The notes under the pieces: generated by a model
Seen by the model: the letters and a program-made list of their open reading frames with translations, nothing else
The model's database searches: none
Told to the model about the DNA's origin: nothing
Origin: Streptomyces sp. H39-S7
Lineage (GTDB): Bacteria; Actinomycetota; Actinomycetes; Streptomycetales; Streptomycetaceae
NCBI RefSeq assembly: GCF_027158205.1
Contig: NZ_JAPVLU010000001.1
Coordinates: 1-64,000, forward strand
DNA length: 64,000 bases
Reading direction: 5' to 3'
Part shown: piece by piece, positions 16,908 to 24,816 of the stretch
Numbering within the stretch: the first letter of the stretch is position 1
Layout: each line of letters begins with the position of its first letter
Translations under genes and position numbers: made by a program

Positions 16908-17251
16908 TTGACCAGCTCCAGGCCCTCAGCGCGGTAGGACAGGCCCACGTTCACCGCACCACCCATCCCAGCCATCCCCCACGGGGACGCGATCAGGCCC
17001 ATCGGGCGCACCACCGCACCCGGGGCGAGCTTGTCCGGGATCTGCGACGCCGGAACGGTGATCTTGAGGATCTGGGCGCGCCCGTCGAACATCTCGACGA
17101 GGTTGACCACCGACAGCGCCTCACCGGACATCCGGTCGAAAGCCCGCTCCGGCGGCATCCCCTCAGCGGTGTCCTTCAGCTTGTCCACGGCCGCCACCGC
17201 GACCATGAACATCGATCCGGCGGTGTCGACCTTCGCGAATGCACGTGCCAT
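16904..17251 (-). CDS. Conserved AICE protein, possibly OB-fold (115 aa)
   Basis: First gene of the leftward rep-tra operon, preceded by AAGGAG at a good distance from the ATG at 17251. The protein has about 115 residues. Its central and C-terminal part is predicted beta-rich (AQILKITVPASQIPDKLAPG, then VVRPMGLIAS and NVGLSYRAEGLELV), which could form an OB-like barrel, but I see no diagnostic motif. Similar proteins precede the small paralogues and the translocase in other AICEs. It faces the divergent GntR regulator across 190 bp, which probably represses this operon. Confidence 0.65.
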   Translation of the reverse strand: MARAFAKVDTAGSMFMVAVAAVDKLKDTAEGMPPERAFDRMSGEALSVVNLVEMFDGRAQILKITVPASQIPDKLAPGAVVRPMGLIASPWGMAGMGGAVNVGLSYRAEGLELVK

Positions 17252-17331
17252 GACTTGCTCCTTCGTTGAGCCGAACCCCGTTGGGTGCGGCGTGAGACCA
17301 ACAGTGCCCGAACACTCTGGAGGAGTCAAGC

Positions 17332-17435
17332 GATCTAGATGACTTGGTTCGTTCGGAACGGACTAGAGGTCTTGCGCGCCGGGGTTATCCGCAGGGCGCG
17401 GCAGGTGTTCAGGGTGGTCTAGATCGGACTATCCT
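17332..17435. promoter_or_regulatory. Divergent regulatory region with TCTAGAT repeats
   Basis: The gap between the rep-tra operon and the GntR gene holds GATCTAGAT (17332-17340), GACTAGAGG (17361-17369) and GGTCTAGATC (around 17417), plus an imperfect palindrome GTTCGTTCGGAAC between them. A TATCCT box at 17430-17435 lies six bases before the GntR start codon, so that transcript may be leaderless. The last repeat sits in the promoter spacer, as expected for autorepression by a GntR regulator. Confidence 0.45.
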
Positions 17436-17441
17436 CGGCCT

Positions 17442-17972
17442 ATGACGCTGCCCGCCCACGGCCCGCGACCGCCGTACCAACTGGCCGCAGACAAGATCCG
17501 TGAGGACATCCGGACCGGGAAACTGCGCCCTGGCGGGCGTCTGCCGTCCGCACGTGAGCTCAAGGACGAACTCGGCATCGCCAACGCCACCGTGCACGCG
17601 GCGCTACGAGTGCTCAAAGACGAAGGCTTGGTCTACTCCGTCCACGGCCGAGGCACCTACATCGCCGAGTCCAACTACAAGCCCGACCCCGTCGGCGAGT
17701 TCAAGTTCGACTACACCCCGCCCGCTTGGTACACGCAGAACGCCGGCGAACCCCAAGCGACTGGCGAAAGCGACGAGGAAGCCGCGGAACCGGATCAGCC
17801 GGCCCCGGCCCCCGGAGGCGATCAGGCATCCGCGATGACGGAATTCCTGATCGGCCTCCGAGACCAGATGCGCTCCATGAGCGCTCAGGTCACCGGGCTC
17901 ACGCAGCAGGTGACCGAACTTGAGTCGAAGGTCCAGCGCCTAGAGCAGCAATCCGCACCTGAACACCCGTAA
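17442..17972 (+). CDS. GntR-family transfer repressor
   Basis: A 176-residue regulator. Residues about 12-76 form a GntR winged helix (YQLAADKIREDIRTGKL, then LPSARELKDELGIANATVHA and the wing GLVYSVHGRGTYIAE). There is no effector-binding domain of the FadR, HutC or MocR type. Instead a Pro/Glu linker leads to a C-terminal coiled coil (MRSMSAQVTGLTQQVTELES) that probably dimerises it. GntR proteins of this kind (KorA, KorSA) keep tra and rep genes of Streptomyces plasmids silent. It is divergent from the operon it most likely controls. Confidence 0.85.
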   Translation: MTLPAHGPRPPYQLAADKIREDIRTGKLRPGGRLPSARELKDELGIANATVHAALRVLKDEGLVYSVHGRGTYIAESNYKPDPVGEFKFDYTPPAWYTQNAGEPQATGESDEEAAEPDQPAPAPGGDQASAMTEFLIGLRDQMRSMSAQVTGLTQQVTELESKVQRLEQQSAPEHP

Positions 17973-18060
17973 GGCGCTCGCGCACCTCGTCCAGCTCGGC
18001 CACTATCCGGGATCCCAGTTCGGCTATCTCCCGCATCAGGCGTAGATCCTTTTCCGTCAT
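17899..18060 (-). CDS. Possible small coiled-coil protein (53 aa)
   Basis: A 53-residue frame starting MTEKDLRLMREIAELGSRIV and continuing as a heptad-like helix (AELDEVRERLTGVQVRIAAL). It ends 74 bp inside the 3' end of the convergent GntR gene. The helix resembles the coiled coil of the regulator opposite, but GC-rich antisense frames can produce such patterns by chance. A GGGGGAATGGTG stretch before the ATG could serve as a ribosome site. Confidence 0.35.
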   Translation of the reverse strand: MTEKDLRLMREIAELGSRIVAELDEVRERLTGVQVRIAALGAGPSTQVRSPAA

Positions 18061-19504
18061 CACCATTCCCCCGCTTCGCTGCGAACCCGTCCCACCACTG
18101 CTCTCACGCATCGCCAGCCCCCGTACCGCCGCCGGTCGCTCCCGCAGGATCACGGACTGTAGAGCGGAAATCCGGCCGCTCCAAACGACCTTGATCAACT
18201 TGTCGGGCGCGCGCTTCTGGCCCCCGTACGCACTGGGACACAGGCGGACACAGGCGTACGCAGGCGGACACAACGGCACCCCGCGCCACGCTCACTTGCG
18301 TGATGAACGTCACATTTCCCTCCCCGGCCGTTAGGCGCTTCGCGGCCCCAGCGACGGAGGCGACACGAGCCGCGCTCCGCTGTCCGCACGGGCATCCTGG
18401 ATCGGCAACATCACTGAAAACGTCACTGAAAAGCGCCCTCAAAATCACAATTCGGCAACTCCGTTCAGTGATGTTGCGCGTGCCGCTCAGCAACCGTGGT
18501 TTGCCCCGGAAACGCCCTACTTTGCCCACACTCAGCGCCGCTTGCCCGCCTTCCGCAGCCGCTAGCGGACCGGTCGCCGGGACACGGCGGATCCCGCGCC
18601 CCACTGGCAGCCTGGCACCAGAGCACCACCGCCAACGGCCCGCGCCCGCACCGAAGTCGCTCCCTCCCGTCAGATGGGCAGGAACTTCGATTCCGCGCCC
18701 GCCCCACGGGATGGCTCTGCCGTTGGTCAGCGCTTGTCGCCTCACGTTGCCCCTGCCATCGGTCGCCCTGCCCATGTCACTTAGCCGCCCCTCGGCGATG
18801 CACCAATGCTCCGAAGAAACGCCGGTTGGGCTAACCGGCGATCCCGTGCGAGAATCCCCGGCTTCCATCCGGGATCGAGCAGCACCCATTTCACGCATGC
18901 GGTGACCCACCTCCCAAAAGAGTCCGCAATTTGGACCTCTACCTACGGCAAGTCCCAGCGCCGGCCCTGTTGTGACACCGACTCCGCAATTTCCGTGCGA
19001 CCCGTGTCACACGCCATGCGTCGCTCGCCGCCAACCGCGCCGCCCAGACGCATCCTGGGGGACACCCCACCTGTGGATAACTCTTGCGCCGCAGAGCCGG
19101 AACGCGGACGGCGCCGAGAGGCCAACAGCTCAGTACCAGCCGCGATTTGGGCGCGCGGGCGCCGATCAGAGTTCCTTGCGAAGTCCATGGGAGAAGCCTG
19201 CGCGAATCCGCCTGTGGATAGATTTCAAAAATCCGCTGCCAAAGCGCGCGTAAGCCCTCAAAGGGCGTAAAGCGTGCGAAAACTTTCGAGATCTGCCGGG
19301 CGTGGCATAGAGAGCGCTGACCCGATGCGCGAGGAAGGGTGGTGTCCCCTGGAGTGGTGTAGCAGCGATCACTTCTCGCGACTTGCTGCCACCACATCGC
19401 GGTACTACATCGTTCTGCGGGACACGATCCGCACACCGGACCGGCGGTCGACGGCAGTTACCCCCAGCCCTGGCGGCCAGCCGACCCTGTCCATGCTCAC
19501 GCCC
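18061..19504. other. Long non-coding stretch, candidate origin or transfer locus of element 1
   Basis: About 1.4 kb without a convincing gene. It holds a 14-bp inverted repeat (18405-18418 and 18464-18477), TCACTGAAAA direct repeats, two TCGGCAAC copies, two CCGCAATTT copies (near 18926 and 18986), a perfect 9-bp DnaA-box match TGTGGATAA (19072-19080) and a one-mismatch copy (19213-19221). GC content dips locally. In AICEs the origin and clt locus are expected near rep and tra, so a role in replication or transfer is plausible but unproven. Confidence 0.4.
18405..18477. repeat. Inverted and direct repeat cluster
   Basis: GCAACATCACTGAA (18405-18418) is mirrored exactly at 18464-18477. A second direct copy of TCACTGAAAA sits at 18423-18432. 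The layout of two direct half-sites and one inverted half-site resembles an iteron or operator array. Confidence 0.6.
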
Positions 19505-19858
19505 ATGGCACTCGAATGGGAACAGATCATCGTCGACTCCTCCGACCCCATCGCCCTCGGGCGCTGGTGGGCCGAGGCTCTCGGCTGGGTAGTGGTCGAC
19601 GAATCCGAGGAGATCATCGAGATCCGGCCTGAGCCGGACCAGATGCCGGGGCTGCTCTTCGTGCCTGTCCCCGAGGGCAAGACGTGGAAGAACCGGCTCC
19701 ACCCCGACTTCCGCCCCGACGACCAGGAGGCCGAGGTCGCCCGGCTGCTCTCCCTCGGTGCCCGGCGTGCCGACACCGTGCAGGACGAGCAGCACTGGGT
19801 GACCCTCCTCGACCCGGAGGGCAACGAATTCTGTGTCCTGGGTGAGCGGAAGAGCTGA
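19505..19858 (+). CDS. VOC/glyoxalase-fold protein
   Basis: About 117 residues forming one vicinal-oxygen-chelate unit: first strand WEQIIVDSSDPIALGRWWAE, then LGWVVVDESEEIIEIRP, LLFVPVPEGKTWKNRLHPDF and the closing WVTLLDPEGNEFCVLGE. The final Glu of PEGNEFCVL and the His of RLHPDF are the expected metal-ligand positions. This subfamily is very common in Streptomyces and often annotated as a glyoxalase or bleomycin-resistance relative; the substrate is unknown. The start ATG at 19505 begins at the first strand; an ATG at 19493 is also possible and neither has a strong ribosome site. Confidence 0.8.
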   Translation: MALEWEQIIVDSSDPIALGRWWAEALGWVVVDESEEIIEIRPEPDQMPGLLFVPVPEGKTWKNRLHPDFRPDDQEAEVARLLSLGARRADTVQDEQHWVTLLDPEGNEFCVLGERKS

Positions 19859-20600
19859 GCGGGCCGGGCAGCCGTTCGGGCGGAGGTGCCGGACGGTTTC
19901 GACTACCCGCAGGTGCCCCAGGCGCTGTTCGCCGACCCGGTTACACCACTACACGGGACATGACCCGAGGAAGCGCAGCCGGACGGGAAGCGCAGCAGCG
20001 GGTTACCCAGTGCCTTCCACCGGTCGCAGACGACGGAGGGCGAGCGCAGGACCAGCAGCCCGACCGGCAGCACCAGCCACGTTCCGCAGCAGCAGCCAAG
20101 CCCGGTCAGCAGCAGAGCTGTTAAGAGTTTCTTTACTGGATCAAGGCGGCCCGCTGACGCGGGCCGCGCGCGCTGGCGGCCCAAGGCCGCCGACGCTCCT
20201 GTCTCCGCCCCGCTCCGGCGGCCCCGGGCCGCTCAGCGCGCAAGGACAGAGAAGCGGACAACCAGGAGCAGGAAGCAACCCCGACAGCCCCACAGCAGCC
20301 CAACCAGGCCGCACCCACGACACGCAGCAGACGCAGCCGGACACCCACACGACCATGCAGCCCACGACACCGCCACCCATGAAGCCGCGGGAAGCCTGCC
20401 CAGCACAACCACCATCAGGTCCACCACCACCCAGCACCGGAGACCACGGCTGACACCACCACGCGCCGTCACGCACAAGCCCATGGATTGGCTGAACCAA
20501 GTGGAGCTACAACGAGCCTCCCGCGCCGATCCAGCCGCCGAACCCGCCTTCGTGGCTAGCGTTCGACGGCTGGCGTCCCACCCCGCTCTTCATGCGTGCC
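19859..20600. other. Gene-poor gap with a 9-bp hairpin
   Basis: No supported gene. A perfect stem GCGGCCCGC/GCGGGCCGC with a TGAC loop lies at 20146-20167. The remainder is Pro/Gln-coding low-complexity sequence in several frames and may be decayed DNA. The minus strand at 19903-20184 could encode a short hydrophobic segment, but it has no credible start codon. Confidence 0.4.
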
Positions 20601-21935
20601 CTATGCCTTCAGTGCAGCGACCTCAACGGCTCGTTGGTGCAGGTTCCGCGCAGCCCCGTTGGTCAGGTGGGGCCTGATCCGGAGACGCATGGTGTGAAAG
20701 TGGTCGTCGCCTCGTGCTGAAGAGATCACGGCGTAATCGTCGAGGAAGGTTTCCCATGTCGCGCAGGCGGCTTCCACGTGGCCCAGTTCCAATTGCCGTT
20801 GTGCCAAGAGCCCGTTGGCGTGAACGCGGCCCTGCCGTTCCTGCGGAGGCCGGACGCGGTTGGACTGCTGCAACGCCTTCACCGAACCGGGCAGGTCACC
20901 CAGCTCGTACAGGACGTGGGAGACGTGGAACTGATAGGCAGACTGGTCGTAGCCACCCACCGCATCATTCCGCCCGTCGGCCTTAGACAGCGCCGTCTCG
21001 GTCTCAGCAAGCCGGGCGAACGCCTGCCGTCGGTCTTTGACCATCCCCGCACCGTGGGCCTGTTGTCCGGCGAGGAACGCCCGCAGGCGGGGGCCGGCCT
21101 TCGGGGAAGCTTCGGCGGCGGAGTCGGCCAGTTCCAGAGCTTTGGGACCGTGGCCCAGGTTCGATGCCTGCAACGCCATGCCGCGCAGCGTGCGGCAGTA
21201 GGTGAGGTGGTCCTCGGCGCTCCCGGCCAGGTGGAGTGCTTGCACGTAGTAGCGCTGTCCGAGGCCGTGCTCCCGCTCGTACATGGCCATCCAGCCCGTC
21301 AAATAGACCAGGTCCGACGCTGCGGCCAGCATGTCTCTCTTCACCGACTCCGACCCGTCGGCTCGGAGGTACGGCGACACGGTGTTCAGCAAGAACGCCG
21401 CCGCCATCGGCCGGGCGTGGCCGCCGCCGAGTTCATCAAGGATGTCCGCGATGCGGTCCGTCATGGTGCGGACGGTGGCAACCTCGCCGGGCCCCACCCG
21501 TATCGTGCGTCCGGCCGTGGAGGCTTCTAGCCTGCCCGAAAGATCGGTGTACCTGGGCACCATCAGCGCAGCCGAGTACAGGCCGGCCGCCAGCACGCCG
21601 CGCCGTGATGGGTCCATGTCCGCCCTTCCGAGGTCCACCAGATCCGACACCAGATCGGCACCGCCAGACTCAGTGTCGCTCCCGAATCCCGCTTCGGCGG
21701 ACGTTACTGGGCGCCGCAGTCGCCGGGAGAACGCTTCGCAGATGAACGGCCTGATCTCCGGTCCCGGTAAGGAGCCCTTGAGCCAGTAGGAAACGGTCGA
21801 ATCGTCGTAGGTGAGCGTCACCCCTTGCTCGGCTCCGACGCGTACGACTGCCCGCACGAGCTGGCCCCTTGTCCACTGCGCCTCCGTCAGAAGCGTGCGC
21901 AGGGCGGTATTCGGTGTGCGCGTGCGTGGTGCCAT
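20601..21935 (-). CDS. XRE-like regulator with TPR domain
   Basis: About 444 residues. The N-terminus contains a helix-turn-helix (TRGQLVRAVVRVGAEQGVTL, then STVSYWLKGSLPGPEIRPFI) and the remainder is alpha-helical with TPR-like pairs (for example YYVQALHLAGSAEDHLTYCR and the YELGDLPGSVKALQQSNRV stretch). Proteins with this plan are frequent Streptomyces regulators that may sense peptides through the TPR groove. A GGAGGTCATCGC stretch precedes the ATG at 21935. It is divergent from the small-ORF and methyltransferase operon at 22147-24375 and is its likely regulator; this is inference from position. Confidence 0.75.
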   Translation of the reverse strand: MAPRTRTPNTALRTLLTEAQWTRGQLVRAVVRVGAEQGVTLTYDDSTVSYWLKGSLPGPEIRPFICEAFSRRLRRPVTSAEAGFGSDTESGGADLVSDLVDLGRADMDPSRRGVLAAGLYSAALMVPRYTDLSGRLEASTAGRTIRVGPGEVATVRTMTDRIADILDELGGGHARPMAAAFLLNTVSPYLRADGSESVKRDMLAAASDLVYLTGWMAMYEREHGLGQRYYVQALHLAGSAEDHLTYCRTLRGMALQASNLGHGPKALELADSAAEASPKAGPRLRAFLAGQQAHGAGMVKDRRQAFARLAETETALSKADGRNDAVGGYDQSAYQFHVSHVLYELGDLPGSVKALQQSNRVRPPQERQGRVHANGLLAQRQLELGHVEAACATWETFLDDYAVISSARGDDHFHTMRLRIRPHLTNGAARNLHQRAVEVAALKA

Positions 21936-22146
21936 GCGATGACCTCCATCGTCGTTCACGGCATTCACGGTCCCGTCCAGCATTGCCCGTTCTCTCAGAC
22001 GGCGTACCCGAGTTCACTCAACATCAGCCGCGCAACGAACAACCAGCGCACTCTCAGCCACCGCGCACCCAGCGTCTCACCGCAGGCAGTCCCGTGACCT
22101 CCGTCGCGGATCTTCAGGACGCCCCACCCACTACGGAGACGACACC

Positions 22147-22335
22147 ATGACCGGAGACGACCACCAGACCAAGCCACCGCGTACAGCGCTCCATGCCAGT
22201 TCGACGCCGATCCAGAGGCGCGACCAGGAACTCAGCGCCAAGGCGCTCAGCCTCGCGGCCAGCGGCTGGGACACGTTCCAGAGACGGTCCGGCGAACCAC
22301 ACGAGGGGCAAGCATCGGGCGGTGATGCCGCATGA
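22147..22335 (+). CDS. Small hydrophilic protein (62 aa)
   Basis: First gene of the rightward operon, with GGAG upstream of the ATG. The 62-residue protein is hydrophilic (DDHQTKPPRT, then a helix RDQELSAKALSLAASGWDTF). The stop overlaps the next start (ATGA). Nothing diagnostic is seen. The coupling to the following genes argues that it is real. Confidence 0.55.
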   Translation: MTGDDHQTKPPRTALHASSTPIQRRDQELSAKALSLAASGWDTFQRRSGEPHEGQASGGDAA

Positions 22336-22538
22336 CTGGCAGCGAGTGGGACTGGATCAAGGAAGACACCCTCGTCCTGGACACGAGCAACCATCGAGTC
22401 GGCGAGGTGCAGCAGATCGGCACTTGCTACCCGACCAGCGCGGAAGCCACTGAGTTCGCATGGTTGCGGCCACCGGGTGGCGGTGTCGAGTGGAGTGCCC
22501 CACTGTCAGCTCTCGAACCTGCGGGCGGTAACCAGTGA
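22332..22538 (+). CDS. Small WDW/RVGEV-type protein (68 aa)
   Basis: A 68-residue protein. It opens with SEWDWIKEDTLVLDTSNHRV and continues GEVQQIG, AWLRPPGGGVEWSAPL. This is the pattern of a small beta-barrel family common in Streptomyces beside XRE-type regulators; its function is unknown. It overlaps both neighbours by four bases, so it should be translated together with them. Confidence 0.65.
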   Translation: MTGSEWDWIKEDTLVLDTSNHRVGEVQQIGTCYPTSAEATEFAWLRPPGGGVEWSAPLSALEPAGGNQ

Positions 22539-22741
22539 TCCGCTCCGTGGCCGAGAAGCCACGCCATCGACGCCCGCCCTCCCCCTCCAGTGACGGCCGC
22601 ACCATCGGAGCTCTCTTGATGCTCCTCAACGTGCTCGGCGCCCCCGCGGTTGCCGTCCTGCTGGTGGCGGGGCAGCCCACCGCACCACCTGCACCGAACT
22701 TCGCTGTGGCGATGCCGGACACTCCGCCGCCCAGCCTCTAG
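22535..22741 (+). CDS. Small single-span membrane protein (68 aa)
   Basis: A 68-residue protein whose GTG start overlaps the previous stop. The N-terminus is basic (EKPRHRRPPSP), followed by one hydrophobic helix (ALLMLLNVLGAPAVAVLLVA) and a Pro-rich outer tail. By the positive-inside rule the N-terminus should be cytoplasmic. It could be a membrane partner or export or immunity factor for the peptide encoded downstream, but no homologue is recognised. Confidence 0.6.
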   Translation: MIRSVAEKPRHRRPPSPSSDGRTIGALLMLLNVLGAPAVAVLLVAGQPTAPPAPNFAVAMPDTPPPSL

Positions 22742-22744
22742 ACC

Positions 22745-22783
22745 CCGGTCCCCGCCGATGTCTCGTACTCGGACGGGGACCGG
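22745..22783 (+). terminator. Hairpin between small-ORF operon and peptide genes
   Basis: Perfect 10-bp stem CCGGTCCCCG (22745-22754) with CGGGGACCGG (22774-22783). It directly follows the membrane-protein gene and may separate, or attenuate transcription into, the peptide and methyltransferase genes. Confidence 0.5.
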
Positions 22784-22915
22784 TACCAGCGCGCCCGGCT
22801 CCAGCCACCCAGGAGTCACGGATTTCCCGACCGTGACGGCCGGAGCCGGGCGTACCCCCGCAGCACCCCGCGCGGCATCTCACCGAGCGGGCAGCATTCC
22901 AGGAAGGAACATCCC

Positions 22916-23017
22916 ATGGCAAAGCCGCCGCCGCCCGGACCCCGCCGACCCCAAACACCGACGCCCCGGCCGCCGGACCCCTCGCCGATCCCGGCCAAGG
23001 GCCGCACCGCCGCATAG
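22916..23017 (+). CDS. Proline/arginine-rich mini-protein (33 aa)
   Basis: A 33-codon frame, MAKPPPPGPRRPQTPTPR and on to a TAG stop, with GGAAGGA about seven bases upstream of the ATG. It is too short and too low in complexity to classify. Its place just before the 46-aa basic peptide makes it a possible second precursor or a leader peptide. It has one Asp (PPDPS), which is not followed by Gly. Confidence 0.45.
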   Translation: MAKPPPPGPRRPQTPTPRPPDPSPIPAKGRTAA

Positions 23018-23059
23018 GCACGCCACCTGTAGCTCACCGACGAGACGAAGGAGACCACC

Positions 23060-23200
23060 ATGGGATGGGGAACCGGCAAGGGCGGAAGTGGCGGTGACGG
23101 CAAACACTCCGGAGGGAAAGACCCGGGGACCAGCAAGCCATCTCCGGATGGGTCGAAGCCCGCTCCGGAGCCCAAGCACAAGGGCGGCGACAAGAAGTGA
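23060..23200 (+). CDS. Candidate imiditide-type precursor peptide (46 aa)
   Basis: A 46-residue Gly/Lys-rich peptide with an ideal ribosome site: AAGGAG, six bases, ATG. Composition: nine Lys, two His, four Asp, one Glu, a single aromatic (Trp3) and no Cys. Two Asp-Gly steps occur, D13-G14 and D30-G31. Its TGA stop overlaps the GTG of the methyltransferase (GTGA), so both are translated as a unit. Imiditides, a RiPP class in which a PIMT-like enzyme methylates an Asp of a strongly charged linear precursor so that it closes to an aspartimide, have exactly this two-gene layout. The match is inferred from composition, coupling and the enzyme's C-terminal motif. Confidence 0.7.
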   Translation: MGWGTGKGGSGGDGKHSGGKDPGTSKPSPDGSKPAPEPKHKGGDKK

Positions 23201-24375
23201 CCAACACGCACCAGCAGGAGCAGGCCGCAGCCCAACGCGGCCTGCTCCGCGCGGTCTCAAACGACCTCGGTCATCAGCCGGCCCCAGAGTGGTTGGCAGC
23301 GTTCAACGCCGTACCGCGGCATCATTTCCTACCTGAGCGAATCTGGCTGGACGACGGAGACAACAGCTACGAACCGTGCGATCTGAAGAATGACACCGCA
23401 CGCTGGTACACCGCCGCCTACGCGGATGTACCCGTAGTCACACAGGTCAACGATGGCGCGGAGCCCCAGGACGGTGACGTTTGGGCATCCTCCTCAGCGT
23501 CCGCGCCCTCCATCGTCTTCCGCATGCTGGAAGACCTGGACGCCCATGACGGCGCGAATGTGCTGGAAATCGGCACTGGCACCGGCTGGAGCACGGGCCT
23601 GCTCTCGCACCGACTCGGCGAAGCGAACGTCACGACTCTGGAAATCGACGGATCCGTGACCGCCAGGGCCCGCACCGCCCTCCACAACGCAGGCATGTAC
23701 CCGCACGTGGTCTGCGCCGACGGGGCGAAGGGCTGGCCCTCGCGAGCCCCGTACGACCGGGTCATCTGTACCTGTTCCGTACGACGCGTGCCGCACACAT
23801 GGGTACAGCAGGCCCAGCCCGGAGCCGTGATCGTCACAGCGTGGGACAACCCATGGATCACCTACGGACTCCTGCGCCTGGATGTACGCGACGGCATTGG
23901 CGAGGGCCGGTTCAGCCCCCATGGGGCGTTCATGCTCATGCGCGGCCAGCGCTCCGACCTACGCATCTATCGCGATGTCGTCCGGGACGCACACCGGCCC
24001 GCCGAGTCGCAGACCAGCTTGGCGCCGTGGGAAGTAGCCGGCCAGGACATCAACGCCCAGTTCGCGATCGGGATGCGCTTGGGCGACGTCTGGTACACCC
24101 GCCAGCAGGACCCGCATGTGGACGGCGTCATGACGCGACTGTGGGTAGCCACCACTGACGCGACCTCATGGGCCGCCATCGACTACGACGGAGAACGCGA
24201 CGACCAATTCACTGTCTGGCAGCACGGCCCACGCCGCCTATGGGACGAAGTCGAAACAGCACACCACTGGTGGAGAGATAACGACTCCCCCGAACCAGAC
24301 CGATTCGGTCTCACCGTCACGGCTTCCGAGCAACGAGCCTGGCTCCACAGTCCCGATGTTCCCGTAACACCCTGA
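23197..24375 (+). CDS. PIMT-like O-methyltransferase of RiPP type
   Basis: A 392-residue SAM-dependent methyltransferase. Residues about 30-47 (PAPEWLAAFNAVPRHHFLP) and the SAM motif VLEIGTGTGWST (residues 122-133) place it in the protein-L-isoaspartate methyltransferase family. The long C-terminal extension (from about residue 210) ends in the Trp-rich motif RRLWDEVETAHHWW plus DRFGLTVTASEQRAWL, which marks PIMT homologues that work on ribosomal peptides rather than on damaged proteins. No ATP-grasp, lanthionine synthetase or lasso genes are nearby, so it probably acts on a linear peptide; the coupled basic peptide upstream is the obvious substrate. The enzyme is acidic near the N-terminus (WLDDGDNSYEP), which would suit a Lys-rich partner. 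Confidence 0.82.
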   Translation: MTNTHQQEQAAAQRGLLRAVSNDLGHQPAPEWLAAFNAVPRHHFLPERIWLDDGDNSYEPCDLKNDTARWYTAAYADVPVVTQVNDGAEPQDGDVWASSSASAPSIVFRMLEDLDAHDGANVLEIGTGTGWSTGLLSHRLGEANVTTLEIDGSVTARARTALHNAGMYPHVVCADGAKGWPSRAPYDRVICTCSVRRVPHTWVQQAQPGAVIVTAWDNPWITYGLLRLDVRDGIGEGRFSPHGAFMLMRGQRSDLRIYRDVVRDAHRPAESQTSLAPWEVAGQDINAQFAIGMRLGDVWYTRQQDPHVDGVMTRLWVATTDATSWAAIDYDGERDDQFTVWQHGPRRLWDEVETAHHWWRDNDSPEPDRFGLTVTASEQRAWLHSPDVPVTP

Positions 24376-24411
24376 TCCTTGGTGCGAGGCCAATTCTTCG
24401 TGCGTCCAAGC

Positions 24412-24451
24412 CTCAGGCCCCCACCGGAAGACACCAAGGTGGGGGCCTGAG
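24412..24451 (+). terminator. Terminator after the methyltransferase
   Basis: Perfect 14-bp stem CTCAGGCCCCCACC (24412-24425) and GGTGGGGGCCTGAG (24438-24451) with a 12-base loop, 36 bp after the methyltransferase stop. No T-run follows. Confidence 0.8.
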
Positions 24452-24717
24452 CGGCTTCATCGGACCAGGACGCCAACCCACCTCTTCCTCCACCTCGCGT
24501 GCCGCCGTCTCATCGGGAGTCTCGCCCTGCCCGATCAGCCCATGGGAGCTCCCAAGCCCACGCGAAGGCCACCCACTGCGCGGTCTCGTGGTCTATGGCC
24601 GAAATACCGACCCGACCCCCCGTTCAAGGTCCTCAGGGGCCATGATGGGTGTGAGTGCCCCAGTCCCTGGCATGTCCGTTCCGGACGCGCGATGGAACCC
24701 TAAGAGGGAGGGCACGG
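24452..24717. other. Intergenic region upstream of the sigma-like gene pair
   Basis: The full gap from the methyltransferase stop to the next start is 342 bp and holds no gene. Besides the terminator it carries the conserved block at 24628-24689, shared with the STAS operon. Confidence 0.5.
24628..24689 (+). promoter_or_regulatory. Conserved upstream block, copy 1
   Basis: About 62 bp that recur, in the same orientation relative to the downstream gene, at 28040-28099 (there on the minus strand). Shared pieces, read on this strand, are CCATGATGGG, GTGAGTGCC, CCCTGGCATGTCC and GGACGCG. The block ends about 30 bp before the first start codon. It probably contains a promoter or operator used by both transcription units. 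Confidence 0.55.
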
Positions 24718-24816
24718 ATGGCGACCAACTTTGGCCAACGAATCCGACGGCACCAGGTGGTGCGCCTTGCGGGTGACCTGGACCGTCCCCGCCAGGCGCT
24801 GTCGTGGACGCGATGA
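24718..24816 (+). CDS. Possible leader mini-protein (32 aa)
   Basis: A 32-codon frame starting MATNFGQRIRRHQVVRLAGD after a GGGAGGG site. Its TGA overlaps the ATG of the next gene (ATGA). It looks like the N-terminus of a small regulator or a leader ORF that couples translation of the next gene. Moderate doubt remains because of its length. Confidence 0.45.
   Translation: MATNFGQRIRRHQVVRLAGDLDRPRQALSWTR

Noticed and set aside
18104..18910. A 268-codon minus-strand frame in the non-coding part of element 1.
   Set aside because: No domain, no ribosome site, atypical composition, and it crosses the repeat cluster.
19903..20184. A short minus-strand frame with a hydrophobic stretch.
   Set aside because: The hydrophobic part begins at a GTA codon and no start with a ribosome site precedes it.
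22916..23017. The Pro/Arg-rich mini-ORF as the main precursor of the methyltransferase.
   Set aside because: It has no Asp-Gly step and is not coupled to the enzyme; the 46-aa peptide fits better.
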